Shown one piece after another: positions 33,533 to 41,610 of a stretch of DNA of 64,000 bases. Numbering within the stretch: position 1 is the first letter of the stretch; each line of letters begins with the position of its first letter. The notes under the pieces are model-generated. The model saw only the letters and a list, made by a program, of their open reading frames with translations. It had not been told where the DNA came from and searched no databases. The DNA lies in NCBI GenBank assembly GCA_048594885.1, contig JBMDXB010000030.1, positions 124,001-188,000 on the forward strand, written 5' to 3'. The translations under genes were made by a program, and so were the position numbers. The DNA comes from JBMDXB01 sp048594885. GTDB lineage: Bacteria; Acidobacteriota; Vicinamibacteria; Vicinamibacterales; 2-12-FULL-66-21.

Positions 33533-34972
33533 GTGTACCCGCTACTCCTGTTCGTGATCATCGCCCTGTCGCTGCCGCTGCGTGCTTCGCAGCCTCTCCG
33601 TCCTCAGCCTGCCGGCTACGACCGCTATTTCACCGCCGACACGATGCGGGTCGACTACTTCCACACCGGCGGGCCGAAGTCCGGTGAGACGCTGTCGCTC
33701 GATCGGGTCGTCAACGACGGGCCCTGGCCGGGGTCCCGGACGCAGCTCGTCGATGACACCAATCTCGGCAAGTACCTGTTCGAAGTGCACGCCAAGGCGA
33801 GCGGCGCGTTGATCTACTCGCGCGGCTTCGCCTCCGTGTTCGGCGAATGGGAAACGACGGCGGAGGCGAAGGGCGCGCACCGGACCTATCACGAATCGCT
33901 GCGCTTTCCCTGGCCGAAGCAGCCGGTCGTCGTCGCGTTGAAGAAGCGGGCACCTGACAACAGCTTCGCGCCGCTGTGGAGCACCGACGTCGATCCGAAT
34001 TCGCGATTTGTCAACCGCGCGCGGGTGGCGCCTGCTGACAAGGTCTGGACGCTCGTCGAAAGCGGACCGCCGGCGACGAAGGCGGACCTCCTCATCATCA
34101 GCGAGGGCTACACCGCCGCGGAGCTGTCGAAGTTCCATGCGGACGCGAAGCGGCTCGCGGCCGCGCTGTTCGACCACGAGCCGTTCAAGAGCCGCCGGAC
34201 GGACTTCAACGTGCGGGCGCTCGATCTTCCATCTGCGCAGAGCGGCGTAAACCGTCCGAACGCCGGGGTCTTCCGCCGCACGCCGATCTCGGCCGAGTAC
34301 AACATCTTCGATTCCGAGCGGTACGTGCTGACGATCGACAATCGCGCCCTTCGCGATGCGGCGGCCAGCGCGCCCTACGAGTTCGTCGAGATCCTCGTCA
34401 ACGAGAAGACCTACGGCGGCGGCGGCATCTTCAACGATCACGCCACCTCCTCGGTCGACAGCGAGTTCTCCGACTACGTATTCGTCCACGAGTTCGCCCA
34501 TCACTTCGCGGCGCTCGCCGACGAGTACTACACCTCGGAGGTCGCCTACGAGACGGGCACGCCGCAGCACGTCGAGCCGTGGGAGCCGAACGTCACGGCG
34601 CTCGGCAACCAGAAGACGCTGAAGTGGCGCGATCTCGTCACGCCGGGCACGCCGCTGCCGACGCCGTGGAACAAGGAGGCGTTCGAGAAGCACTCGCGCG
34701 CGATCCAGGAGCGCCGGCGCGAGATCCGCAAGCGAAACGCGCCTGAAGAAGAAATGAACGCGCTGTTCAGAGAGCAGCGCGCGTTCGAGGAGCAGCTGCT
34801 GCGATCGTCGGCCTACGCGGGGCGCGTCGGCGCGTTCGAAGGGGCGAACTACGAGGCGCGCGGGTTGTACCGGCCGGAGACCGACTGCATCATGTTCACG
34901 CGCGATCGCGTCGGTTTCTGCCGCGTCTGCCGCCGCGCGATCTCGCGCATCATCGACCTGTATTCCCACTAA
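33533..34972 (+). CDS. Secreted M64 (IgA peptidase-like) metallopeptidase
   Basis: About 479 residues. The hydrophobic signal peptide (MYPLLLFVIIALSLPLRAS if GTG is read as Met) is followed by an N-terminal M64_N-type beta domain. The catalytic domain has LLIISEGYTAAELSKF around residue 190, the zinc motif HEFAHH at 319-324 with ADEYY as the third-ligand region, and a C-terminal CIMFTRD...FCRVC segment. M64 enzymes are zinc endopeptidases first known for cleaving IgA; in soil bacteria the substrate is unknown. GTG at 33533 was chosen because AAGGAG lies nine bases upstream and the signal peptide begins there. Its TAA stop directly abuts the stop of the convergent rhomboid gene. Confidence 0.85.
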   Translation: MYPLLLFVIIALSLPLRASQPLRPQPAGYDRYFTADTMRVDYFHTGGPKSGETLSLDRVVNDGPWPGSRTQLVDDTNLGKYLFEVHAKASGALIYSRGFASVFGEWETTAEAKGAHRTYHESLRFPWPKQPVVVALKKRAPDNSFAPLWSTDVDPNSRFVNRARVAPADKVWTLVESGPPATKADLLIISEGYTAAELSKFHADAKRLAAALFDHEPFKSRRTDFNVRALDLPSAQSGVNRPNAGVFRRTPISAEYNIFDSERYVLTIDNRALRDAAASAPYEFVEILVNEKTYGGGGIFNDHATSSVDSEFSDYVFVHEFAHHFAALADEYYTSEVAYETGTPQHVEPWEPNVTALGNQKTLKWRDLVTPGTPLPTPWNKEAFEKHSRAIQERRREIRKRNAPEEEMNALFREQRAFEEQLLRSSAYAGRVGAFEGANYEARGLYRPETDCIMFTRDRVGFCRVCRRAISRIIDLYSH

Positions 34973-35833
34973 TCACCGGGGAAACAGCATCGGCAGCACC
35001 TTGACCACCGATGCCAGCACCGCCAGCGCGCTGAGCACGAGGCAGACGACGGCGCCCACCATGTGGTTGATCTGCTCGCGCTTCAGCGGGTCCAGCCACA
35101 TGCCGGAGAGATACCCGCCAACGAACCCGCCGAGGTGCGCGGCGTTGTCGACGCCAGGGAAGATCAGGCCGAAGACGAACAGGGCGATCGCATACCCCTT
35201 CGCCTCGGCGTGCACCAGGCTGCTGCCGCCGCGACGCCCGTAGTACATCAGCGCCCCGAGAAAACCGAAGATCGGCGCCGACGCGCCGACGCTCAGCCCA
35301 GCGCCGAAGAGCGGAAGCGGAAACAACCCCAGGACCGAGCTGAGGCCGAAACCGGTGGCGCACGCAATCGTGTAGATGATGATCATGCGGCCGCCGCCGT
35401 AGATGTCCGCCATCGCCGGCCCCAGGTTGCGCAGCCACAACATGTTGAACAGCAGGTGCAGCGCCCCGCCGTGCAGCCAGCCGGCGCTCAGCACGGTCCA
35501 CCACATGCCGTGGCCGAAGACCGGGTAGGCGCCGCTCGCCCCCAGCAGCAGGTGCGCCTCGGTGGTCGGCGACAGGAAGCCGAACATTCCCCCCTCCATG
35601 ATGTTGGCGCCGCGGCCCACCGAGACGGCGAGCCCGACGAAGTACAGCGCAATGCAGCCGTACAGCACCATGTTGAGGAAGCCGAAGTCGTTGCCGAGGC
35701 GCCGCAGCACGGGCGCGAATCCCCACAACCCCGGATTGCGTCGTCCGCACGAGTAGCACTGCTCGTCGTTGACGCCGACGAGCGACCCGCACGACGCGCA
35801 GACGACCGAGCCCGTTCGCTGCCGCTTGAACAT
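34973..35833 (-). CDS. Rhomboid-family intramembrane serine protease with zinc ribbon
   Basis: A 286-residue protein. It begins with a zinc ribbon (CASCGSLVGVNDEQCYSCG, about residues 13-31), followed by a six- or seven-helix rhomboid core. The catalytic Ser is in VGASAPIFGFLGAL and the catalytic His in NAAHLGGFVGGYLSG. HGGALHLLFNMLWL is the conserved L1/TM2 motif. The usual GASG is GASA here, a small deviation. Rhomboids cut membrane proteins within the bilayer; the zinc ribbon may bind a partner. The start at 35833 was chosen by the zinc ribbon; only 28 bases separate it from the divergent epimerase-like gene. Confidence 0.85.
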   Translation of the reverse strand: MFKRQRTGSVVCASCGSLVGVNDEQCYSCGRRNPGLWGFAPVLRRLGNDFGFLNMVLYGCIALYFVGLAVSVGRGANIMEGGMFGFLSPTTEAHLLLGASGAYPVFGHGMWWTVLSAGWLHGGALHLLFNMLWLRNLGPAMADIYGGGRMIIIYTIACATGFGLSSVLGLFPLPLFGAGLSVGASAPIFGFLGALMYYGRRGGSSLVHAEAKGYAIALFVFGLIFPGVDNAAHLGGFVGGYLSGMWLDPLKREQINHMVGAVVCLVLSALAVLASVVKVLPMLFPR

Positions 35834-35861
35834 CACCGGGAAGCTTATAACATTGGCCGCG

Positions 35862-36794
35862 ATGCGCGTTCTCGTCACCGGAGGCACCGGATATCTCGGC
35901 AGCGCGATCGTGCGCGCGCTCGATGCCGCCGGCCACTCGCCGATCGTGTTCGCGCGCGCGGCGTCGCGCGCCGGCCTGCCGGGCGCCGCAATCGACGGTG
36001 ACGTCCGCGATGCCGAGGCGGTGCGCCGCGCGGTCGATCGCGCGGACGCCGTCTGCCACTCGGCAGCCCTCGTGAGCGTCTGGCGCCGTCGCGCCGCTGA
36101 TTTCGACGATGTGAACGTCACAGGGCTCCAGAACGTGCTGGACGCGGGCCGCGATGCGCGGACGCCACGCATCCTCTACACGTCGTCGTTCCTGGCGCGT
36201 CCCCCGGCCGACCGCACCTCACCGATCGAAGCGAACGACTATCAGCGGACGAAAGTGCGCGCGCTGGAGCGTGCCCGTGCGGCCGCCGCGGCAGGCCTGC
36301 CGATCGTCACGCTGGTGCCAGGCGTCATCTACGGTCCTGGACCGGCAACCGAGGCGAATCTCATCAGCCGCCTGATTGCGGATCATCTCACCCGGCGGCT
36401 GCCGGGACTGATTGGCGCCGACCGCGCGTGGTCGTACGCGTACGTCCACGACGTCGCCATGGCGCACGTGCGCGCGATCGGGGACGGTCGGGTCGGTTCC
36501 GAGTATGCGCTCGGCGGAGAGAACGTACCGCAGATGACGTTGTTCGAGATCGTGCGGACGCTGACGGGACGCCCGCTGCCGCGCCGGATTCCGTTTCCGG
36601 TCGCGACGGCTGTCGCATCGATCGAGGAAGCGAAGACGGCACTGACCTGCCGGCCGCCGCGTCTGACGCGCGGGGTGGTCGAGATCTTCCGGCACGATTG
36701 GTCGATGAACAGCGAACGTAGCCTCGCTGAACTCAGCTATCGCATCACGCCGCTCGCCGAAGGAATTCGGGCCGTTCTTTCAGATCTTTCGTAA
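35862..36794 (+). CDS. NAD(P)-dependent extended SDR, dihydroflavonol-reductase-like
   Basis: A 310-residue protein with the extended SDR Rossmann motif VTGGTGYLGSAIV at residues 4-16 and the catalytic Tyr-x3-Lys in YQRTK; the upstream Ser lies in YTSSFLA. The FPVATAVASIEEA C-terminal part is substrate-specific. It resembles the DFR-like / NAD-dependent epimerase group; substrates in bacteria include sugars, sterol-like or hopanoid precursors. The start MRVLVTGG follows a TATAAC hexamer by ten bases and shares a 28-base divergent gap with the rhomboid gene. The actual substrate is unknown. Confidence 0.82.
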   Translation: MRVLVTGGTGYLGSAIVRALDAAGHSPIVFARAASRAGLPGAAIDGDVRDAEAVRRAVDRADAVCHSAALVSVWRRRAADFDDVNVTGLQNVLDAGRDARTPRILYTSSFLARPPADRTSPIEANDYQRTKVRALERARAAAAAGLPIVTLVPGVIYGPGPATEANLISRLIADHLTRRLPGLIGADRAWSYAYVHDVAMAHVRAIGDGRVGSEYALGGENVPQMTLFEIVRTLTGRPLPRRIPFPVATAVASIEEAKTALTCRPPRLTRGVVEIFRHDWSMNSERSLAELSYRITPLAEGIRAVLSDLS

Positions 36795-36852
36795 AGTTCC
36801 GTGGAGGCGATCTTGCAGCGTCCCGTTCAGGACTCTGCCGAAGGAACCACTC

Positions 36853-37032
36853 GTGAGACGATCGCCGGACGCCTGTCCGTTCTGCGGCCTTGTCGCCGAC
36901 GTTCCGCACGAAACGCAGCAAGGGTGCATCGATGCGCTGCATGCGGAAATCGCGCGGGTGCGGGAGCTCCTCGACAGCGTGACGCCGCCGGAGCCGTTGC
37001 GCGTGCCGCCGGAGACGAACAGCGAACGGTGA
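36853..37032 (+). CDS. Small zinc-finger-like protein, 59 residues
   Basis: A short frame that begins with GTG, with AAGGA seven bases upstream. It encodes RRSPDACPFCGLVADVPHE followed by TQQGCIDALHAEIARVRELL and a Pro-rich end. The CPFC pair plus a nearby His and Cys (PHETQQGC) can make one treble-clef or zinc-ribbon-like site, followed by a single helix. Similar tiny CxxC...HET..xC proteins occur in acidobacteria as hypothetical proteins, as far as I recall. It lies 58 bases downstream of the SDR gene on the same strand and could be a regulator or partner. No function is claimed. Confidence 0.6.
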   Translation: MRRSPDACPFCGLVADVPHETQQGCIDALHAEIARVRELLDSVTPPEPLRVPPETNSER

Positions 37033-37045
37033 AGGACGTGAGCCC

Positions 37046-37070
37046 TTCACCATTCACCATTCACGATTCA
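37046..37070. repeat. GGTGAAT-type heptamer repeat
   Basis: On the minus strand about three copies of GGTGAAT/CGTGAAT follow the stop codon of the YciE/F-like gene at once. The same unit is found in longer form at 61184-61230. Confidence 0.7.
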
Positions 37071-37568
37071 AGCCTGCACGGCCTCGACGTTGATGACGTT
37101 CTCGGCGAGCGCGGTGAGCTTCTTGTCGGTGGCGCCTTCCTCGTTCAGCGTCTGCTGCAGCAGGCGGGCGACCTTGTTGTAGCCGAGCATCTCCGCGTGC
37201 GTGCGGGCGGTGCCGTAGGCGGCGATCTCGTAGTGCTCGATCTTCTGCGCGGCGCCTATCAGGCCGGCGTCGAGCGCGTCCTGCTCGAGATCCTCCTCGA
37301 GCATCTCCTTGCCTTCGTCGATCAGGCCCGCCATGCCCTTGCACCGTTTGCCGGTCAGCCGCACGTCGAGCTGGCTGCCGATCTGGTCCAGCCGATCGAC
37401 CTGACGCCGCGTCTCCTCGAGGTGCCGCTCGAACGCGCGCCGCAGCTCGGGCGAACCCGCGGCCTTCGCCATGCGGGGCAGCGCCTTCACAATCTGGTTC
37501 TCAGCGCTGTACAGATCCTTCAGCTCATCGACTAGCAGTTCTTCCAACGGGTTCGTCTCTTGCGCCAT
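37068..37568 (-). CDS. YciE/YciF ferritin-like protein (DUF892)
   Basis: A 166-residue four-helix-bundle protein. The N-terminal ELLVDELKDLYSAENQI and the later IEHYEIAAYGTARTHAEMLG are the two halves of the DUF892 di-iron site, with Glu and His residues on each. YciE/YciF-like proteins are stress-induced in enterobacteria and assemble as ferritin-like dimers; their enzymatic role is unknown. The start has a near-perfect AGGAGG site seven bases upstream, the strongest ribosome site seen in this window, so high expression is likely. A heptamer repeat follows the stop. Confidence 0.92.
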   Translation of the reverse strand: MAQETNPLEELLVDELKDLYSAENQIVKALPRMAKAAGSPELRRAFERHLEETRRQVDRLDQIGSQLDVRLTGKRCKGMAGLIDEGKEMLEEDLEQDALDAGLIGAAQKIEHYEIAAYGTARTHAEMLGYNKVARLLQQTLNEEGATDKKLTALAENVINVEAVQA

Positions 37569-37621
37569 GCAATTCCTCCTAAGTCACGGCAGAAGTTGCA
37601 AGGCACACGCCAGAAGGCCTG

Positions 37622-38167
37622 CTAATGGACGCCGTGACTGGTGTGCAGCGAGCCGGGATCGGCGCCCAGGCGGCGAATCGCGGTTTCCCACATGCGATCG
37701 AGCGGGATATCGAACACCAGATCGATGTCGACTTCGCCCATCAGCCAGGCGGACTGCGCGAGTTCCTCATCGAGCTGGCCCGGTCCCCAGCCGGCGTAAC
37801 CGGCGAGCACGCGCGCCCGAGGCGGCGGCTTCTTCTCGAGGACGCGCCGCAGCAGCACCGGGGATGTCGACAGATACACACCGTCGACAATCGTGCGGTA
37901 GTCTTCGTCCGGCCGCTCCGAGGTGAGCACCCATCCCCGCTCCGGTTCCACCGGTCCACCGACGCAGAGCGGCATGTCGTTGGCGCGGGTGATGGGCGGA
38001 TCGAGACGCACCATCTCACCGGCAGGGACGTCCGTGGGCCGGTTCAGGACCAGCCCGAATGCGCCCTCCGGGATGAAATCGCAGAGCAGCACGACCGTTT
38101 TGGCGAAGTTGGGATCGAGCAGCTGCGGCATCGACAGCAGCAGCGTGGGCCGGAAGGGCTCGCTCAT
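37622..38167 (-). CDS. YqgE/AlgH family protein
   Basis: A 181-residue protein with the YqgE/AlgH signatures: LLLSMPQLLDPNFAKTVVLLC at residues 9-29, GAFGLVLNRPTD, VGGPVEPERGWVLT and AGYAGWGPGQLDEEL. The structure of the family is known, but the biochemical function is not; AlgH was first linked to alginate regulation in Pseudomonas. It starts seven bases after the stop of the Ser/Thr kinase gene, so it is probably on the same transcript. It is of the usual family length. Confidence 0.92.
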   Translation of the reverse strand: MSEPFRPTLLLSMPQLLDPNFAKTVVLLCDFIPEGAFGLVLNRPTDVPAGEMVRLDPPITRANDMPLCVGGPVEPERGWVLTSERPDEDYRTIVDGVYLSTSPVLLRRVLEKKPPPRARVLAGYAGWGPGQLDEELAQSAWLMGEVDIDLVFDIPLDRMWETAIRRLGADPGSLHTSHGVH

Positions 38168-38174
38168 GCTTCCA

Positions 38175-40916
38175 TTATCGCCCGGGAACGCGCGCCTTCA
38201 ATTCCTGGAACCAGTTCAGCACGACATTGATCTGCGACAGGGGACCGCCGCTCTGCGTGGCACCCGGGTTGATGACCCCGACGATGCGGCCATCCGGCGC
38301 GATGTCGAAGGGACGCTTCACGTTCGGCGGACCGGTGACGAAGCCCTTCGGAAGAGTCTCGGCGGCGCCGAATGCAAACGTCGGATTGGTCGTGATTCCG
38401 ATCGCATCCAGGGTCGCGGGGCGCGGGTTGACGATGATCTCCTTCTGACCGGGCCTCCACAGCGGGTGGTGCGGCACCTCGCTTCCCTTGGCCACGAGCT
38501 GGTAGGTGGCACCGGTTGCCGGAAACGGTTGCACGAAGACGGTCGTCGTGTTCGCGTAAACCGTCGTCGCAACATCCGTGCGGCCGCTGGTGTACGCGAC
38601 CCACTTGCCGTCGGGCGAGAAAGTCGCGTCGGTCGGCACCGACGAGCGCACACCGCCGAACGGCGCGGCCTTCCTGTCGTGAATCGAATACGTCCACAAC
38701 GTGTATTCTTTGTTTTTCAACACGCTGTACAGCATCACCTCGCCGCGCGGCGACCACGATTCCGGGATGTGCGATTCGCCCTCGGCGGCCTTCGTCAGCC
38801 GCTCGACCGCGCTCGTGCCGTCAGCGGCCTGCCAGAAGATCCCCAGGTCGCCTTCGCGGTCCGACTGGAACACGACGCGCTTGCTGTCATGTGTCCAGAT
38901 CGGAAACCGGTTCTTGCCTCCGAACGTGAAGCGCTGGAGTGCGCCACCACGCGCCAGATCGTAGATGAGCACGACGGACTCTCTTCGGTCTTCGCTCCCT
39001 AGGGCGATCTTCTTTCCGTCCGGCGACATCCGCGGAAAATCGTAAGCCGCGCTAGGCAGACCCAGCGCCGTGACACTGCCTTTGCGATCGACCAGACCGA
39101 TGTCGAGCTGTGATGACGTGAGCGTCGCAGGTCCCGGCACATAGGCCAGCATGCCGCTGGCGGCGACGCCGAACCATCCGATGCCGGCGTTGCCCAGGGG
39201 CGATCGACGGATTCCTTCGACCAGCGGCACCGGACCACCCGTCACCTGCAGCTTCTTCACATCGAACGGCGCGGCGTACAGGATGCCACCAATCAGATAT
39301 GCGAGATGCCCGGTCGGCAGGTAGATCGCATCGCTGACGCCTTCGATGAGAGTCTGGCGCTCCCCGTCTGCGAGGGAATGCAGCATCACGCGGGCAGAGG
39401 CCCAGCGATCGACCGTCGCGGTCGCTCCCGTGCCGGAAGACGTGAACAGCACAGTCCTGCCGCCGGGCAGCAGCTCGGCGCGCTGTATCCATTCGTCCGC
39501 CACGCGTCCGAACAGTTTCTCGGGTTTGCCGCCGTTCGAGGACACCCGTAGCACACCGTCCGATTCCGGAAAGACGATCCCGTCGGGTCCCCACGTCATC
39601 GAGAACGGCGCGTCGATGCCGGCGCACAGCGTGACCGCCGATCCGCCGCCGACCGCGATCTTCTTGATCGAGCGGTCCGCCAGCGCGTAGAAGGCCACGG
39701 ACTGGCCGTCAGGCGCAAAGACAGGACTGAACACAGCCTGGTAGACCTCCGTGCCCTGCAGCGGTTTCGTCAGCATGCTCGACAGCTCACGCAGGTACAG
39801 TTGCGGACCAGTGGTGTACGCGATCAGTCTTCCATCCGGAGAAAGCGCGATGGTCCCTCGCGTCGTGCTGCCGAACATCTGCCCTTCCGGCAGGACAATG
39901 GTGAAGCGCACGACCTCGCGCGCCGGAGGAGTCTTCAGTTGCCAGGCCGCCACCGCCGCCACCGCGCCGGTCACCACGGCGGCGGCGATGACGGGAATCG
40001 CGCGACGCCAGAGCGGCTTCGGCGGCACTGCCGGCGCGGCGGACACCGCCAGCCGCGGCGACGTTGCGATTGCTTCGAGCTCCGCGCGTACGTCGCCGAT
40101 CGCCTGCCACCGGCGCTTTGGGCTCTTCTCGAGAGCGCGGCGCAGCAGCTCGGGCAGCCGCGGGTTGAGGTCCGGCGGCAGCCGCTGCATCTCCGGCTCG
40201 CGCACGAGTACGGACGCGAGAATGTCCGGCGCGGTCTCCCCATGAAACGGCTGGCGCCCGGTCAGCATCTCGTACAGAACGACGCCGAACGAGAACACGT
40301 CGCTGCGATGGTCGGCGGCGAAGCCTTTCGCCTGTTCGGGCGACATGTAGGCGGCCGTGCCGAGCACGACGCCGGCGTTGGTCGCCATCATGCTCAACGT
40401 CGGCGAGTTTGCGACGTTCGTAGCGCCGGGGTCGGCGTCCATCGCCTTCGCGAGCCCGAAGTCGAGCACCTTCACCTTGTGGTCCGGCGTGACCTTGATA
40501 TTCGCGGGCTTGAGATCGCGATGGATGATGCCTTTCTCATGCGCCGCCTCGAGCGCTTCGGCGATCTGCAGCGCAATCGGCAGGACTTCCTCGACCGGCA
40601 GCGCCCCTCGCTGGATGCGATCCGCCAGCGTCTCCCCTTCGACCAGCTCCATGACGAGGAAGTGCTGGCCGTCGGCATGCTCCATCCCGAAGAGCGACGC
40701 GATATTCGGATGATTGACGGAGGCGAGCGTCCGCGCCTCGCGCTCGAACCGGGCGACACGCTCGGCATCGCCGGCAAACGGCGCAAGGATGATCTTGATG
40801 GCGACGCTGCGGCCGAGCTTGCTGTCGCGTGCGCGATAGACTTCGCCCATCCCGCCGGCGCCGAGGACGTGTGTGATTTCGTACGTGCCGAGGCGCGTGC
40901 CGGAGGAGAGAGGCAT
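38175..40916 (-). CDS. Ser/Thr protein kinase with C-terminal PD40/TolB-like propeller
   Basis: A 913-residue transmembrane receptor-like kinase. The kinase domain (about 12-275) has the glycine loop LGAGGMGEVYRA, VAIKI, the catalytic loop HRDLKPANIK, DFGLAKA, and MSPEQAKG. A Pro-rich linker and one transmembrane helix follow (about 305-325; IPVIAAAVVTGAVAAVAAW). The outer part is a beta-propeller of WD40-like PD40 repeats (SPDGRLIAYT, APDGQSVAFY, SPDGKKIALG, SPDGKWVAYT). This architecture is hugely expanded in acidobacteria. The propeller probably senses something in the periplasm. A perfect TATAAT lies nine bases before the ATG. Confidence 0.92.
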   Translation of the reverse strand: MPLSSGTRLGTYEITHVLGAGGMGEVYRARDSKLGRSVAIKIILAPFAGDAERVARFEREARTLASVNHPNIASLFGMEHADGQHFLVMELVEGETLADRIQRGALPVEEVLPIALQIAEALEAAHEKGIIHRDLKPANIKVTPDHKVKVLDFGLAKAMDADPGATNVANSPTLSMMATNAGVVLGTAAYMSPEQAKGFAADHRSDVFSFGVVLYEMLTGRQPFHGETAPDILASVLVREPEMQRLPPDLNPRLPELLRRALEKSPKRRWQAIGDVRAELEAIATSPRLAVSAAPAVPPKPLWRRAIPVIAAAVVTGAVAAVAAWQLKTPPAREVVRFTIVLPEGQMFGSTTRGTIALSPDGRLIAYTTGPQLYLRELSSMLTKPLQGTEVYQAVFSPVFAPDGQSVAFYALADRSIKKIAVGGGSAVTLCAGIDAPFSMTWGPDGIVFPESDGVLRVSSNGGKPEKLFGRVADEWIQRAELLPGGRTVLFTSSGTGATATVDRWASARVMLHSLADGERQTLIEGVSDAIYLPTGHLAYLIGGILYAAPFDVKKLQVTGGPVPLVEGIRRSPLGNAGIGWFGVAASGMLAYVPGPATLTSSQLDIGLVDRKGSVTALGLPSAAYDFPRMSPDGKKIALGSEDRRESVVLIYDLARGGALQRFTFGGKNRFPIWTHDSKRVVFQSDREGDLGIFWQAADGTSAVERLTKAAEGESHIPESWSPRGEVMLYSVLKNKEYTLWTYSIHDRKAAPFGGVRSSVPTDATFSPDGKWVAYTSGRTDVATTVYANTTTVFVQPFPATGATYQLVAKGSEVPHHPLWRPGQKEIIVNPRPATLDAIGITTNPTFAFGAAETLPKGFVTGPPNVKRPFDIAPDGRIVGVINPGATQSGGPLSQINVVLNWFQELKARVPGR

Positions 40917-40925
40917 GGCGGCGTG

Positions 40926-40931
40926 ATTATA
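40926..40931 (-). promoter_or_regulatory. Likely -10 element overlapping the udgX stop
   Basis: Perfect TATAAT on the minus strand nine bases before the kinase ATG. It overlaps the TAA stop codon of udgX upstream, so a promoter for the kinase gene appears to be embedded in the end of its neighbour. No clear -35 is seen. Confidence 0.5.
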
Positions 40932-41574
40932 GCCGCTCTGCCACTCGCTTCAGGTCCTCGACGAACCGGCGCATCTCGGCGAGCCGCGACTCGTCGTCGG
41001 GCGCGCGCAGGATGGAGGACGGGTGAACCGTCGCCGTCACCAGCGGCGCGAGCGACGACTGGACGAACTCGCCACGCTGCTTCGACACCTTGAACGCTTT
41101 TCCGAGCAGCGCCTGCGCGGCCGTCGCGCCGAGGCAGACGAGGACGCGCGGCTTCACCAGCGCGATCTCCGTCTCGAGCCACGGCCGGCACGCGCCAATC
41201 TCCGCGGCGTTCGGCTTCTGGTGGATGCGCCGCTTGCCGCGCGGCTCCCACTTGAAATGCTTGACGACGTTGGTGACGTAGACGACCGAGCGATCGATGC
41301 CGGCCTCCGCGAGCGCCTTGTCGAGCAGCCGGCCGGCGGGACCGACGAACGGGTGCCCGGCGATGTCCTCCGCATCTCCAGGCTGCTCGCCGACGAGCAT
41401 CACGTCCGCCTTCCGCGGCCCTTCCCCGAACACCGTCTGCGTCCCACGCGCGTAGAGGTCGCACGCCTTGCAGCCGGCGGCGACGTCGCGAACCGCCTTC
41501 AGCGACAGGCGTTCGGGCAGCAACTCCGAAACCGGCTGCCCGGGCTTCGGCCCCGACTCATCCCTCTTCGCCAC
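40927..41574 (-). CDS. udgX: UdgX-type uracil-DNA glycosylase
   Basis: A 215-residue enzyme of the UdgX branch of the family 4 glycosylases. Visible features are the iron-sulfur cysteines in GCKACDLY (Cys35, Cys38), motif A GEQPGD (62-67), HPFVGPAGRLLD, the UdgX-specific insert KRRIH (114-118), and C-terminal VHPSSILR. In the mycobacterial enzyme the His of KRRIH attacks the sugar and leaves the protein covalently bound to the abasic site in DNA, which makes it a suicide-type uracil sensor. The start is GTG. It lies six bases downstream of queG, with a heptamer repeat across the junction. Confidence 0.9.
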   Translation of the reverse strand: MAKRDESGPKPGQPVSELLPERLSLKAVRDVAAGCKACDLYARGTQTVFGEGPRKADVMLVGEQPGDAEDIAGHPFVGPAGRLLDKALAEAGIDRSVVYVTNVVKHFKWEPRGKRRIHQKPNAAEIGACRPWLETEIALVKPRVLVCLGATAAQALLGKAFKVSKQRGEFVQSSLAPLVTATVHPSSILRAPDDESRLAEMRRFVEDLKRVAERL

Positions 41575-41610
41575 TTACCCTTACCCCTTACCCTTTACCC
41601 TTGCCCTTTG
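41574..41610. repeat. TTACCCT heptamer tandem repeat
   Basis: About five copies of TTACCCT with single-base variants fill the junction between queG and udgX. They encode the last codons of QueG (...RARVKGKG) and reach to the udgX start. Confidence 0.85.

Noticed and set aside
38175..40916. Split of the kinase and the propeller into two genes
   Set aside because: One uninterrupted frame joins kinase, linker, transmembrane helix and PD40 repeats, the usual acidobacterial architecture.
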